64,000 bases of DNA, taken from assembly GCA_025201345.1 (NCBI GenBank), contig JAIXMG010000001.1, positions 1,984,001 through 2,048,000 of the forward strand, in the 5' to 3' direction. Shown one piece after another: positions 37,301 to 49,159 of this stretch. Positions within the stretch are counted from its first letter, which is position 1. The number at the start of each line of letters is the position of its first letter. Origin of the DNA: Thamnidium elegans. Its lineage: Eukaryota; Mucoromycota; Mucoromycetes; Mucorales; Mucoraceae. The position numbers and the translations under genes are program-made. The notes under the pieces are model-generated. The model was not told where the DNA came from. It did not search any database and worked only from the letters and a program-made list of their open reading frames with translations.

Positions 37301-40300
37301 TGATGAACAAACTTGTGAAGAGTACGACCAGCCTTAGGTTGACCAATTAATTCACCAAGTTCTTGAGGGTTCAGATCAAAGTAACGTTCCCAAGGGAACT
37401 CCTTACGTTCTAAACGACGAACAATATCTTGAGGCATAGCCTTGAATTGACGTAAAGGGGACATAGGTAACCACATACGCTTCTCAACCATCTTACATAA
37501 GTTCAAAGCTTTCTTGGTCAGTTGAGCCCAACCACGCTTTAAACAAATTTCAAACATGGCACGAATAATACGGCCAGCACTTTGAGTGACATAAACCATA
37601 TCAGAGACCAAAGCAAAACCTTCCAATTTGAGTTGAGAGATATAAGCTTGTAACAAGACATTGATCTTGGCGGTAGGCTCTTCTAAACTTTCCTTGACTG
37701 GAACAGGAACACGTTCCAATAACTTTTGTAACTCCATCTTTTCTTCTTCACGAACAGGGATATACTTGAATTCGTCAGAAAGAGCAAATACACGGAAAAG
37801 CTCAATTTCGCTCATCATAGGACGCAAATGTTGGTTATAAGTAGACATGGAATGGTGAGTAACATAGTAATGAGAAGCAATACGACCCAATTCAGTTACT
37901 TGGAAACGACCAGATTTCTTGTCATACTTGATCAAATTACACTTGTCAAGAACAGTAGCAGCAGAATGAATCAAATCAACACGCTTTTGTTCCAAATGAG
38001 GATCGTCTTCAAGATCATCTTGTGAGACATTATAGAGAGAAGGATTACGAAGCATACGAACGTACAGGTAAGTATAACCTAACCATTGAACGGCTTCATC
38101 ACGATTTCTAATAGAACCAAGAACAATTTCAGCATTCAAATTATCAGAAAGTCTAGAAATGAATTGAGATTCAATAGGAAGTTGAGTATTGAGAAGTGAC
38201 AAGTAGTATTGTAATTCAGAGTGAGCTGTAATAATGATACCTTCACCATAGGTATCATATTGAGGACGACCAGCACGACCCAACATTTGAAGAACATCTT
38301 GAGGAGAAAGTTCGACCCAGCGACCCTTCTCGGGAGAATAAATTTGTGTACCCTTAATAATGACAGCATGTGCAGGTAAATTAACACCCCAAGCAAGAGT
38401 AGCAGTAGAACAAAGAACCTTGATGTGGCCATCAGCAAACAATTCTTCAACGAGAGTACGATCAGCACGTGTCATACCGGCATGATGAATAGCGAAACCA
38501 TAAGGTAAGAGATCGGCAAGATTAGCATCCTTAACAGTAGCTGCTTCAGTTTGCAAAATTTCACGACTAGCAGAATCTTGCTTCAAGAAACGAGTAATGG
38601 TATCTTTATCCAAAGCCATATCACGAAGAGTCTTGGCTGTCTTTGCTGTCTCTTTACGAGAGTGAGTGAATACAAGAACCTATTATATGTTATAAATAAT
38701 TAGTTTCTTGTAAATATGTATATAACCAATATAATTTTTTTTACCTGATTCTCTTCTCTTTGATCAATTTGTTCAATTACTTTTTCATAACAGACTTCAT
38801 TCATAGTTTGGAAACGCTTAATAGCCTTCTTTTCAGTAACACCAATAAATTGTTGCTTTAAAGGACAAGGACGATAAGAGCTATCAAAATGGAATAAACC
38901 AGTCTTGTTATTAACACGCAAGAAAGCAGCTACATCAACATAATTGGGTAAAGTAGCAGACAGACCGACAAGACGAACGAGTTCTTGAGTTTGTTCCATA
39001 TTACGGATAGTACGAGAAATAATACTTTCCAAAACGGGACCACGATCATCATGCAACAAATGAATTTCATCAATAATAATAAGACGAACTAAAGAAGTAT
39101 AACTACGGTCAGTAGCCTTACGAGTGATAACATCCCACTTTTCAGGTGTAGTAACAATGATTTGAGTCTCAGAGATTTGTTGCTTGGTCAATTGACGATC
39201 ACCAGTTAATTCTGCAACAGAGATACCATAGGGCTTAAGACGTTGACCGAAATTACCAACCATTTCTGCAACCAAAGCCTTCATAGGAGCAATATAGACG
39301 ATTTTGAAAGCATCAAGATCAATTAAACCAGTCTCAGGATCACGGTTCTTACCAATTTCATGCAAGATAGTAAGCATAGCAACATTAGTCTTACCAGCAC
39401 CAGTAGGAGCACATAAAAGAATATTCTCATCACTTCCGAAAGCAGCAGGATAAAGTCTACTTTGGACACGATTCAAAGTTTCAGGACCAACAAAGGCATC
39501 TTGAGCCCAATCAGGCATTGACTTGATAGGAATAAGCTTTTCACCAGCGGCGAATTCAACAGGCTTGGGAGCAGGTACATGAATTTCCTCATAACCCTTC
39601 TTAGATCTTTTGAAAGATCCATCAGGAAGCTTTACCTTTTTATTAGACATAAGATGAGATCCTTGTTCAAAAGCAAGAGAATCTAAATCCAAGATTTGAC
39701 GAGGAGCAACGGTTGTGCCAGGTGCAATGGTAGCAGTAGTAGGTAATTGACCACGGCTACGTCCAGAAGAAGCACTTTCATCAATTTCCATTGCAGTATC
39801 AACAACACCCTTTCTTTCAAGAGCCTCACCACGACGTTGACGATCACCACTAAGACTTCTTAAAATCCAACCCAAATTCTTACTTTGCATTTCACTTTCA
39901 AGAGCAGTTCTTTCCTCGCCATCAAGACGAGCAAGACGAGTACACCAGTAAATGAGATCGCGGTTCTTTGTAAGGACACGAACAAGATCAAACTTGTCAT
40001 AATCGAACAAACCCATCAATTCGTTTTCACAATCACGAATATTGATATTTTCAGAACCTAAAATTTCAAAAGCTTGTACAGTCTTTTCTTGAGCGGTATG
40101 AGCATCAGGATATTGAGCTGCAATTTGACGTTGAAGCCAGAATGCATCAATATCATGAGGGAAAACAGAATCATTATCTTGAGCGACAGAAGTGGTCTTC
40201 TTACTACCAGACTTCTTCTTTTTTTCTTGTCCAGGCAGAACAGTTTTAAAACCATCTTCTTCGTCAGAAGATTGTGCTTCTTCTTCTTCGCCTTCGATAA

Positions 40301-41057
40301 CAACATTGGCCGCGGTTTCATCTTCCTCAGCCTCATCGTCCTCATCCTTCATTTCGTATTGATCATCTTCCTCTTCTTCGTCATCGTCGTCATCAAAAAC
40401 AACAGCGACGCCAAGTTCGTCATCAATCTCACCAATTTTATCACCATTCTCATCAACATCCATTGGCTCTCCATCAGCAGAGTAATCAGTAATCTTTTTA
40501 GATAAATTGACAAGTTGTGCGAAATGTTCAGATTTAATGTTTCCAATAACAGATTCAATTTCCTTCTTCTTGTCGAAGTCTTTGAGGGTATCTGTCTTTA
40601 AAGTTTCCAATACATCGTCCGCAGCACTTCTAATGACATCACGGGCTTGGTCACCCAAATGTTCATAAACAAAAGATAAAATATGTTCATAAGCTTCGCG
40701 TGTTTCCTTTGTACGTGGTCTATAGTTAAGACCTTCCCAGTCCTCTGTAGCAGAAAGAACAGATGAATAACCATATGCTTTACTAATGGCAGTTTCTTCC
40801 TTTTTTCTACGTCTCTTTTCATTAGACTCTTCAGATCGTTTGGCAGCTGCCTTCTTCTTTTTTTGTTCGATATCTTTTGGTGCTTCTCTTTCTACACGAG
40901 AACCGAAATCTTTGGGATCAATTTTTCCCCATAACGTATCGGGTTCTCCAGTAGGTTCCTGATCTCTACGTGGTAATCCTTTACGATTGGCTTGCAAGAC
41001 CAAACTAGAGGTTGCAGCATATTGATATTGATTAGCTTTAGCAAAGTTTTCAGCCAT
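34387..41057 (-). CDS. BRR2: BRR2 spliceosomal DExH helicase (U5 snRNP)
   Basis: Two exons (38745-41057 and 34387-38679) give 2,201 aa, the expected size. The N-terminus [20 protein letters not shown] and the [19 protein letters not shown] segment are BRR2-specific. Cassette 1 has [22 protein letters not shown] and GLSATLPN; cassette 2 has [22 protein letters not shown] and a changed motif III (GTSLANARD), as expected for the inactive second cassette. Each is followed by winged-helix and Sec63 domains. Role: unwinds U4/U6 to activate the spliceosome. The acidic region at ~200-290 precedes cassette 1. Only one intron in 6.6 kb, unlike most genes here. Confidence 0.97.
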
Positions 41058-44000
41058 TATAAACTATTTTCAAAGCTTTTTTTAATTTCTTTCTTTTTGG
41101 TTGAGTTTTTTTCTTTTTAAACGTGAATTTGATACAGAAGGCTGAACTCTATCTAAATCAATCGAAATCTACTCAATTGTCGTTATGTTTATTAAAAAAA
41201 AAAAAGGATTGTACAAAAAAAAAAGAGTTGACAGTGAAATGTTTATCGAGTACGAAACGATTTATTGCACTTTAGTTGCGTCATTCAATGTGGCTTGCGC
41301 AAAGGATCCTGCGTTGTCACTCCGCTTAAAACTTCAAGATGATTGAATCTTGGAGAATTGCCATGTATCCTTGACTTAATTGCTAGCTTTACCATTATTT
41401 TCTTTCTAGTTCTTCATATCTTCATTTCTCGACCATTATAAATACACCAGTTTCTTTATAACTCTTATATTGAAAGGGGTCTTATTATAAACAATGTACG
41501 ATTTACAATTCATTCGACAAGATTATCTGATGACACTTTGGTTAGTTGCTCTTCTTAAGGCGATAAACCTTGGCAATTATTCGGTTTCTGAAATCAGCAA
41601 TACTCGAGCTTCTAACACTACTATATTAACCACATGTTAATAAGAATATCTCCAGTACTGCCGCTACACCTACGCCTCCATCACGAGCTTATCCTAATAT
41701 CATCACAACGAGTAGTGAATGGATGCTTAGAAACAAGCGCGTAATACATGGAATTTGTGTAGAAATAGAACAGCCGAGAAAGATACAACAATTTTTACTA
41801 AATTTTGGTGGAAATTAGTATATCACGCAAAGTGAGCTTAAAGTGTTTTCCGAAAGCCTACTTTAAAAAAGAGAGGATACGCTTGAATTAATTTGAATAG
41901 AGTGTGGATTCACGTACTTAGTGCAAAGAATTAACGTTAGTAATCCTGGCATGGAAACGATTTAAATGCGGAACTTTCAGGGGTTTCTTTTTGTCCCATC
42001 AAACATCGAGAAGTTATTATCATTTTTTGAGATGCTCAGGGCTTGATTTTATCTTGCTGTAAATTTTGCTTCGAAGCAAGTAAAAGAGCGTAATTAGCTT
42101 TGCTTTCGGTGTAAGCTAAATTAATAATGTAGAGTCCTTTTACAAAGCGACCTTTATGTTATACTGTAACAATAATTTAAACAATTTATTATAACAATTT
42201 CAAAACGGTATTACGACGAGAAAAAAAAATACATATATTATGTTGATTGAGCTAAATAATCATTAATTGTTAGCTGTAGATAATATATTATTGATCGAAT
42301 ATATGATGTTGAGCTCGCTTTGACGAACACTACATTGTTATATTTCGTTTCGTAGAAACTACTGAAACTCACAAATCACATTTATTGGCACATATTGAGG
42401 TTCCGATATATAACCCTGTGCTGTGGACCTACTTTCTAGTAAGGTATAGATAGAACCAGTTCTTGCACACATTATTGGGTCAACACAATTATCCTCATTT
42501 CAAAGTAATACTCTCCTGTCTTTGTCTTATATGTTGCCTGATTCCTTGCATAATAAAGCCCTGAAGCCACTATCCTCCTCCTCCTACTTCTAGCCGGTAT
42601 TAATATACTTTTAAAGCCTGACAAAGATTTATACCCAAGGTTACCTGAAGCCTTTCGAATCATTCCAAACAATAGGAGCAGTTCCGAAGAAAGAAAGTTG
42701 TTCTTTGTAACCACAACATGTGATACTCGAAAAAAAAAAGAAAAAAAATAATAATAATCGGAATAGAAACAAGTACATTATATGCACTATTAAGAAATTA
42801 TCCAACTCCCTGAACCCTTTAAATAAGTGAAAAGAATAATGTATTCAATTATATCCAACAATCTCCAGGAAGTCGTTCATTTGTAAAGAAAAAAGTGTAC
42901 TTATCAGAGAATAAGTATTAAAAGAGAGACAGAGAAAAAAAATTAGGTTTCTTCAGATATTCGGAGCAGACATCCGAAAAAAAACAAGGCCAGACATGTG
43001 TTTTTTTAAATGAGTATATAAACTCTATTTGACAGAAACATTGATCAATTTTGCTCCTACCTTTTGACCCTGTAACTGTCAAAGGTTTCTTATTGAATTA
43101 TGCGAGTATACTACTACTTAAAAAGACACTCTTAAATCATAAACTACTCAAGGCCTGCGGATTTTTTTTTTTCTACATAATTTTTACTATACTATTTTGG
43201 TATAAAAAAAATTAAGGGACAATGTTAAATAGAAGAAAAAAAAAAGAGAGAACGGCTTTGCGTGGTATCATATATCTTGCAAGCAGTGTGTCAAATAAAG
43301 ACATTGTGGAGGTTATATAAATCATTTATAAGTAGCCATCTGTGAAAGTTCGATTCTAGAACCACTACCTGTGTTCTGTCACTTTAGATGTAATACAGTA
43401 AAAATTAAATAATATTTATTATGAAATCACGTTCAGAGTTTTAGTGGTGCCAAAAAATAACTATCGATTGATATTTATTAGTAATAAGGGGGTACTTGTG
43501 AGACATAGAACATACACTTCATTATATTCAATGTTTAACTATTTCGTTACTTTTAGATTAAACTCGAACTCAGTGTTACGATGGTTTTTACTGCTTATGT
43601 CAACGATCGATGATACTATACAAAATTAAGCAATGCACCTAAATGATATCTATCGTCAAGGCCGTTTAAATCGGTCCCGTCGAGAAAAAAATAATTATAT
43701 GTATGTATGATCTTTAACTAGACTTATCGATTAATTACACACATATTATTTTTTATCATGGTTCTTTTTATAAGCGTTTTCAAGTTAAAGCACATGTTTT
43801 AGGACAAACAATGAAAATAGTCGCTCTCTACACAATAACAGCTTTTGAAATAATATAAATTAAGGTGAGAAAGAAAACGATTCACATAAATACATCATCA
43901 AAACAAATAAGACGCTATAATCTTGAACTATCTTTAAAAACTGCTGATTCCTTTTTTGAGGCACAAGAGTTGGGTTTTTGAAATCCGCCATTTGAAACGG

Positions 44001-44187
44001 TCAACAGGCAAGTACTCTAATTTGGAGCCTACGCCGTGTGTAACGCACTAGGATAAAAATAAAGTATACAAATAAAATAAAAAAAAATAACATGATGCTC
44101 CGCATTTTGGTGTCAAGTTTAATAATAAACGGGAATATAAGAAGAAAAAAGGGTATTGAAAAGTGGTATAATAAATGAGATTAGAGA
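41058..44187. other. 3.1-kb gene-poor intergenic region
   Basis: No convincing gene. Short coding-like pieces occur on the plus strand at ~41494-41640 (MYDLQFIRQDYLMTLWLVAL) and, in another frame, ~41645-41818 (TAATPTPPSRAYPN, SEWMLRNKRVIHG), too weak to annotate. A 14-bp perfect palindrome, TTGCTTCGAAGCAA, is at 42067-42080. BRR2 promoter lies at its left end. A B-box-like AGTTCGATTCT near 43347 lacks a pairing T-stem and is not a tRNA. Confidence 0.35.
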
Positions 44188-45849
44188 CTATTTTTCCTCA
44201 TCGACGAGAAGACCAAATCCAGAATCGTTTAGTACTATAATGTTTGAATCTACTACATGAAAGGTGTTATTATTATTATTATTTAAAGAAAAAGAGAGAC
44301 TTACAGGGAGTATTTATATCAGCTTCATCGCGATAAGAAAGGCTGGATCTACTTGAAGAAGAGACTGAATATGAAATATCGTCGTCTATTATGTGTGATT
44401 TTTTATATATAGTGTATTGTTCAGTGTGGTCTTTACTCATGTTTAATATGATCTCATTTAATTGACTGTTTTGCACACTTAACCAGTGAACATCAGATTT
44501 TAATCCATTTAAATGTTGAGCTTGAGTATTAATGAATTTTTTAGCTTCATGCAACTCTGTTAATAGTTGATTTAATTCTTTATAATGATAATCTTGAACA
44601 GATTTTCTTTGTGAAGTTAAATAAGGAACGATAGTATTATCAACCCAGTGACGATATTGTTTAAATTTTAACTGTAATTTATCGATAGTAGAATTCTTGT
44701 CTTGAATAGTTTCAAGCAAAGCATCAACTTCTTCTTCCTTGATTAAAACACGAGATTCTAATTGCTTTATAGTATCTTTTTCCATTTGTGATGTAATCAT
44801 CAGTTCATTATTTACTGTTTTTAAATCTTGTGTTTCATTTCTACTGGTCTCCAGGTCTTGCATTAACGTGATGTTGGTATTTTTTATGCTATTTAATTCT
44901 TGTTGTAAGTGGTCAATATGTATTTCATTCTTGGTCACACTATTTTTAGATTCCGATAATCGAACCGACAATGTCGATATTTGTGCTTCAAGTGCCTCAT
45001 GTTCTTTTTCAAAGTTTGCTATAATACCAGCACTCCTATTTGATTCAGTACCAAGTTGTTCAATCATTTGATTTTTAACCTGTATTTCATTTTCATGTTC
45101 AATTTTTAAGTCACTGATATTCTCTTTTAGTTGATCTATTTTTTTTTGTAACTGAATATCTTTAGAAGGGCGATTTAACTACATGATAATAAGATATACA
45201 TAAATTAAAAAAAAAAAAAACAAATATATATACATGTGTATACATACGGTCTTGTGTAAAGTAGCGTTCTTTGATCTTAAATCGGCTAATTCCAAGTCTT
45301 TAGTTATAAGCATAGATTTTGCATCATTCTTTTCAAGTTCTAAAGATTGAATTGTTGACTCTAATTTTTTAGATTTAATTTGAAGTGCTTCCATTTCTTT
45401 TTGCATTGTGTTCCGATATTTTTCAAATTGAATATTTGAAGTATCTAAAATATTTGGTATTTTTTTTCTAGTTGGCGAAGGTGTACTATCATCGTTTGAA
45501 CTAGTACAAGACACTCTTGTATCACTCGACATACTGGTTGTGGATCCTTCATTTGATAAAGAAGGATCAACTACTATATATTAAATATTTTAATAAACAA
45601 CATACCAACATATTTTAATCATTCTTTTGTTGTACCTGTTCCATCGGGAAATCTATTAGTTTGAGTAATAAAACCGATTCTTTTATTTCGGTTTTTATCT
45701 TCGGCTGATAAATCATATTCACCAGGTCCAGGTACATAATCTTTGCCAGCTGAAAAGTAAACGGGGGGAGGAAAAGTCAGAAAAGAAGGTAATTTCATGA
45801 ATTTGTTACTATGGCTACCTTCGGGAAATCGCTTGGATTTTGAAAACAT
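44188..45849 (-). CDS. Coiled-coil protein with HMMR/SHIPPO-like N-terminus
   Basis: Four exons (45636-45849, ~45248-45570, 44305-45178, 44188-44252) give about 491 aa. The N-terminus has KSKRFPEGSHSNKF, PGPGEYDLSAEDKN and FITQTNRFPDGTG, a pair of RF(P) boxes around a PGPGxY repeat, as in the HMMR N-terminal domain and STPGR/SHIPPO proteins that contact microtubules. The remaining ~350 residues are almost continuous heptad coiled coil (IEQLGTESNRSAGIIANFEK and similar), ending in a Ser-rich tail. Probably a spindle- or microtubule-linked scaffold; this is inference. At exon 2, acceptors at 45574 and 45571 both keep frame and differ by one Val. Confidence 0.72.
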
Positions 45850-46148
45850 TTATGATACGATAAATAAGAAATAAATAAAAGGAAATAAAGAAGAAAAATT
45901 ATTATGTCAGTTCTCCTAATACTTACAACAACAAAAAAAAAAAAAAAAAAAAAAAAAAAGAAATAAAAAATAATAAAGGAGGAAAAAAAGAGTGATTTTT
46001 TTTTTTTGTCAACTTGAAATGATTTTTATTTTGGAGTCGGAGAGATGGATAGAAGCATATTTCCCATGTTATGTGTGTGTATATACTGAATCTATTTGTG
46101 TACAATTTTTATATGTTATTTTTTTCTTTGCCTAAATTTTTCGCTTTT

Positions 46149-46417
46149 TTACAATAATTTCTTGACTTGTTCAAGGGCAAAGGGAGCTATATAATAAAAT
46201 AGTTTGGTTAGCCACCCATATATATGTTTCCTTTTTTACTCCTTTCTTACCAGCACGAATCGCTAAAACGACAAGGGCGAAGTTAGAGACAGTAGAGACA
46301 GTACGTTGACGGAGCATAGCCTTTTGCTCGGGTGTAAGTTGAGGTTGCTATATTAAATTTAGTATTTATTCTTTTTTATTGTTACTTTATTTTTCATCTT
46401 ACTTGAGGCATGAACAT
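46149..46417 (-). CDS. Tom5-like small subunit of the mitochondrial import pore
   Basis: Three short exons (46403-46417, 46251-46347, 46149-46186) encode 49 aa: start MFMPQQPQLTPEQKAMLRQR, a single hydrophobic helix (TVSNFALVVLAIRAAPFAL) and a short basic end (QVKKLL). Fungal Tom5 has the same size and plan: MF start, acidic/Gln head with EEQ/PEQK, an RxxT before one C-terminal membrane anchor. The gene is too short to stand out as a frame, but every splice site is canonical and composition shifts to GC-richer codons. Role by family: helps transfer preproteins to the Tom40 channel. Identity is by plan rather than long conserved motifs. Confidence 0.6.
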
Positions 46418-47358
46418 CTTGTGCTAGTTTTTATTATATGGTTGTTGAAAGAGTATACTATTTTAGCCCCCCTGGGTATCAAAAAAATAAAAGAGAAAAA
46501 AAAACCACTTACGTGACTTTTGTTTCGAATTAAAATTCCGTATCATGCACTTTTCGTCTGGTTAAACAACTATGGATAGTTAATCAAACCGTGTCTTTCA
46601 TACAATTGCACTGAGCTTCTAGTTAAATTTTCTCTTTACCTTGATCATATGAAACAAGAAAACCAGAAAGATATTTAGCAAAAGGATTTGATATGAGGAA
46701 CAATCAATCATTTCTAAAAGAATCGGGCCTTTTTTTTTTTTTGTAAATACAATGTTTTTTATCTACGTACCCTAGATTAATACAAGCCCAGACAAGTAAG
46801 TATATAACATACTTTTTATCAATTTACAGGATGTAAAATCATCCAGTAAAATTTCCCCAGTTAAATGTTTTATCATGAAAGAATAGTATCCGAAAAAAAG
46901 AAATTGCTGGTAAAACTACGTAAGTGCAGGCTTGGCAAACACGTAATAAGTTATACCGAGAAGTTTAAGCTATATAAATGTATAAAGAATAGTGGGACCC
47001 TTTTGAAACCTAAAAGAACTTCTATTTTAATAGTTTTCGTTACGTACAAATATATATAGGGCACGCATAAACCAAAATATATTACAGTACGTACATTGTA
47101 AATGCTTTATCATTTACATCTTTCTTGTATATAATGTAGGAGTACCCAAACTTCCCTGCGTACACATATTTAATTTCTATAGGCATTTTAGGATCATATT
47201 GATTTGTTGCATAATTTGATATTTATCACTTTTTTTTGTGTGCATTTCAGTGTTAAAAGTCCATATACAGTGAAAAAAAACATTTGATATTTATTATACC
47301 TTACAATTCTTCAAAGAATGAAAGCCTAGCGGATCTTCCATAAACTCCCCCAACCGAC
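46418..47358. other. Intergenic left of the inverted-repeat element
   Basis: AT-rich, with no recognisable gene; a plus-strand 64-codon frame (46865-47059) has no family resemblance. The region ends at the TA (47359-47360) that precedes the left inverted repeat. Confidence 0.35.
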
Positions 47359-47360
47359 TA

Positions 47361-47396
47361 TTATTATCCCCTCGAAGAGGGGATCCTATAGGAAAA
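47361..47396 (+). repeat. Left inverted repeat
   Basis: Begins TTATTATCCCCTCGAAG and ends GGGGATCCTATAGGAAAA. An 8-bp hairpin (ATCCCCTC / GAGGGGAT) sits within it. Matches the reverse complement of 51275-51309. Confidence 0.8.
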
Positions 47397-47418
47397 TCAA
47401 GGTTTTTTTTTTCGTTAT

Positions 47419-47420
<2 letters not shown>

Positions 47421-47462
<42 letters not shown>
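47421..47462. repeat. 42-base T homopolymer inside the candidate element
   Basis: Uninterrupted T-run 24 bp inward of the left inverted repeat. Confidence 0.9.
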
Positions 47463-47464
<2 letters not shown>

Positions 47465-48399
47465 AAACCCGCAGGGCGACGATAAACTTGATCATTAAAG
47501 ATCAGGTCACAGTTAATATGAAAACCATAAAAGAATTGCTCAAGCAAGATCGATGTTTTAAATTCTGCCATTGAATTGAACAAGTATACATTCAACAAGA
47601 GAATTCGGATTATTATATAAACATAAAAAAAAGTGTAACTACTTAATATTAATGCAAATGAAGCTATCAAACATACGAGTAAGGTGAGTCTAGATTAGAA
47701 CGAAACAGAAAGCAAATCTGCGACGTTTTTGTGATACACGTGCCTTTATAAGAGCTGTAAAAAAGTAGCTTATAATAATTTAGTAGATCTCATGGCCTTG
47801 TGCTAGCTTATTCCCAGCAGTTGCTTTAAAAAAAACTGTATCCTAAAAAAAAAAAGTGGAATAATAAATGAATACAAGATATAAGCTATCACCTTTTATC
47901 TTCCTGCCCGCAAAAATTATGCAAGTGACAATCGATATAGCAAGATTATATTGATCCCGTCGTCACTACTGTCTCGTCAACTACTATCCAACCTGCCCTA
48001 ACCATTATGGAAATTGAAATGAGCTTATAAGAACCCCAGCTCTTGATTATTGCTGCTACTCTCGACTTTCTCTGATCCGTTTACAACTGAATCAGTTATG
48101 AAAATACCAAAAAATCCTTAAACTCAAGCAAGAACCCTTTCTTCAAGCAGGTATTCTCCATACCGCCCCGCCCGCCCCTTCTTTCTTCTCTTTAGACTGA
48201 AAAACCTTTAGTATTATCTCTCCATCCAAGCATTAATAAAATCATATTCTACAACGGAACTGGCAATATTTTGTTTCTAAACTTTGCTTTTATTTTTCAA
48301 AAAACGTGTATGATAACAAAAAAAAAACTCTTTCCACTCTTTTGTCCTTGTCTCTTCTGTCCGCGCCTCTCTCTCTCTCTCCTGTTCATGTATACTTAC

Positions 48400-48603
48400 A
48401 ATTGTATTGAACCCCAAGAATATATGAGCATTATAACCCGGAAAAAAACGAGTCAGCTCCAAATACATAACTTGATCTGACCATTGCCGCAGGATGCGTA
48501 AAGTATCTTCGTAAAAGGTAGTCAAGATCAAGAACCGACTTACAGCAGGTAAATATGGTTTAATAGGACCAGTCGGTCTCATTAAGAAGGTTTTAAACAA
48601 GCA
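48400..48603 (-). pseudogene. Isolated ERV29/SURF4 exon (cargo-receptor fragment)
   Basis: A 204-nt (68-codon) segment with a CACAG acceptor on one side and an ATT-GTAAGT donor on the other. It encodes IKPYLPAVSRFLILTTFYED, then TLRILRQWSDQVMYLELTRF and FLGFNTI, which is the N-terminal SURF4/Erv29 region (YLP..RF, TFxED..R, QWsDQ..Y). Erv29 loads soluble cargo into COPII vesicles. No further SURF4 exons can be recognised within the flanking ~1 kb on the minus strand (a faint LLEQFFYGF...LIFND stretch near 47550 is not convincing). It is therefore a partial, possibly captured, exon that is still intact in frame. Confidence 0.6.
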
Positions 48604-49159
48604 CTGTGGAGATAATTTAGAGATTTGTATGGCAGATGAGTATTTGACGAGTCAAATATGTAATAAATACAAAAATTGAAATATTGATAATGTTGTCACT
48701 GGAAAATCAAAACAAAGAGTACGCACTATATTGAAGCGTCAACAAGCTACTTGCAACGAACAACAATCAACGTCTTGATGCTTTTAAGCGTCAAAATACA
48801 ATCAATGGTTGATATGGCTCCTTCAAATGTCCATACAGTGTAAGTTGTATCATTTTTTTAAGATAAGAAAATGTTTAATTTGAAAATTAATTTTGATTCA
48901 TACTTCATTTTATTTTTTGCTTCATCCAAAAAAGGTATGCTAAACATCTACTAATTTATTCTCTTATTTTCTGGTTTTTTTTTCAACTCGATAATGGAAT
49001 TACTGTAAGATAACTGACAATTATTTTGGGACATTCGACAAAACCCACAAACCTGACTATATGCTTTAAATTCAGACAAGCAAATTATTTGCTGATAAAG
49101 GAAAATAATTCTAACTTTTCGATAAAAAATTGTTTTTTCCAAAAATTATTAAAAGGTGA
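48604..49159. other. Coding-like remnants upstream of the SET gene
   Basis: On the plus strand three adjacent frames read protein-like text: KSKQRVRTILKRQQATCNEQ, QRLDAFKRQNTING and MVDMAPSNVHTV, the last directly before a GTAAGT donor at 48841. They could be decayed 5' exons of the SET gene or a separate relic. An intron from 48841 could join a 5' leader to the SET exon. Confidence 0.25.

Noticed and set aside
41494..41640. MYDLQFIRQDYLMTLWLVAL resembling a Rad21/Rec8 N-terminus
   Set aside because: Only a WLxAL-type match; the conserved GPLAxxW lead and the following residues are absent.
43330..43390. B-box-like AGTTCGATTCT suggesting a tRNA
   Set aside because: Flanking bases do not form a T-stem, and no A-box or acceptor stem pairs at the right distance.
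46865..47059. Lys-rich 64-codon frame
   Set aside because: No homology, no promoter or splice support.
47386..47670. Minus-strand frame with poly-Lys from T42, possibly a second ERV29 exon (LIFND, YGF)
   Set aside because: Resemblance to the SURF4 YGLIFD region is too weak and mis-spaced, and no splice sites fit.
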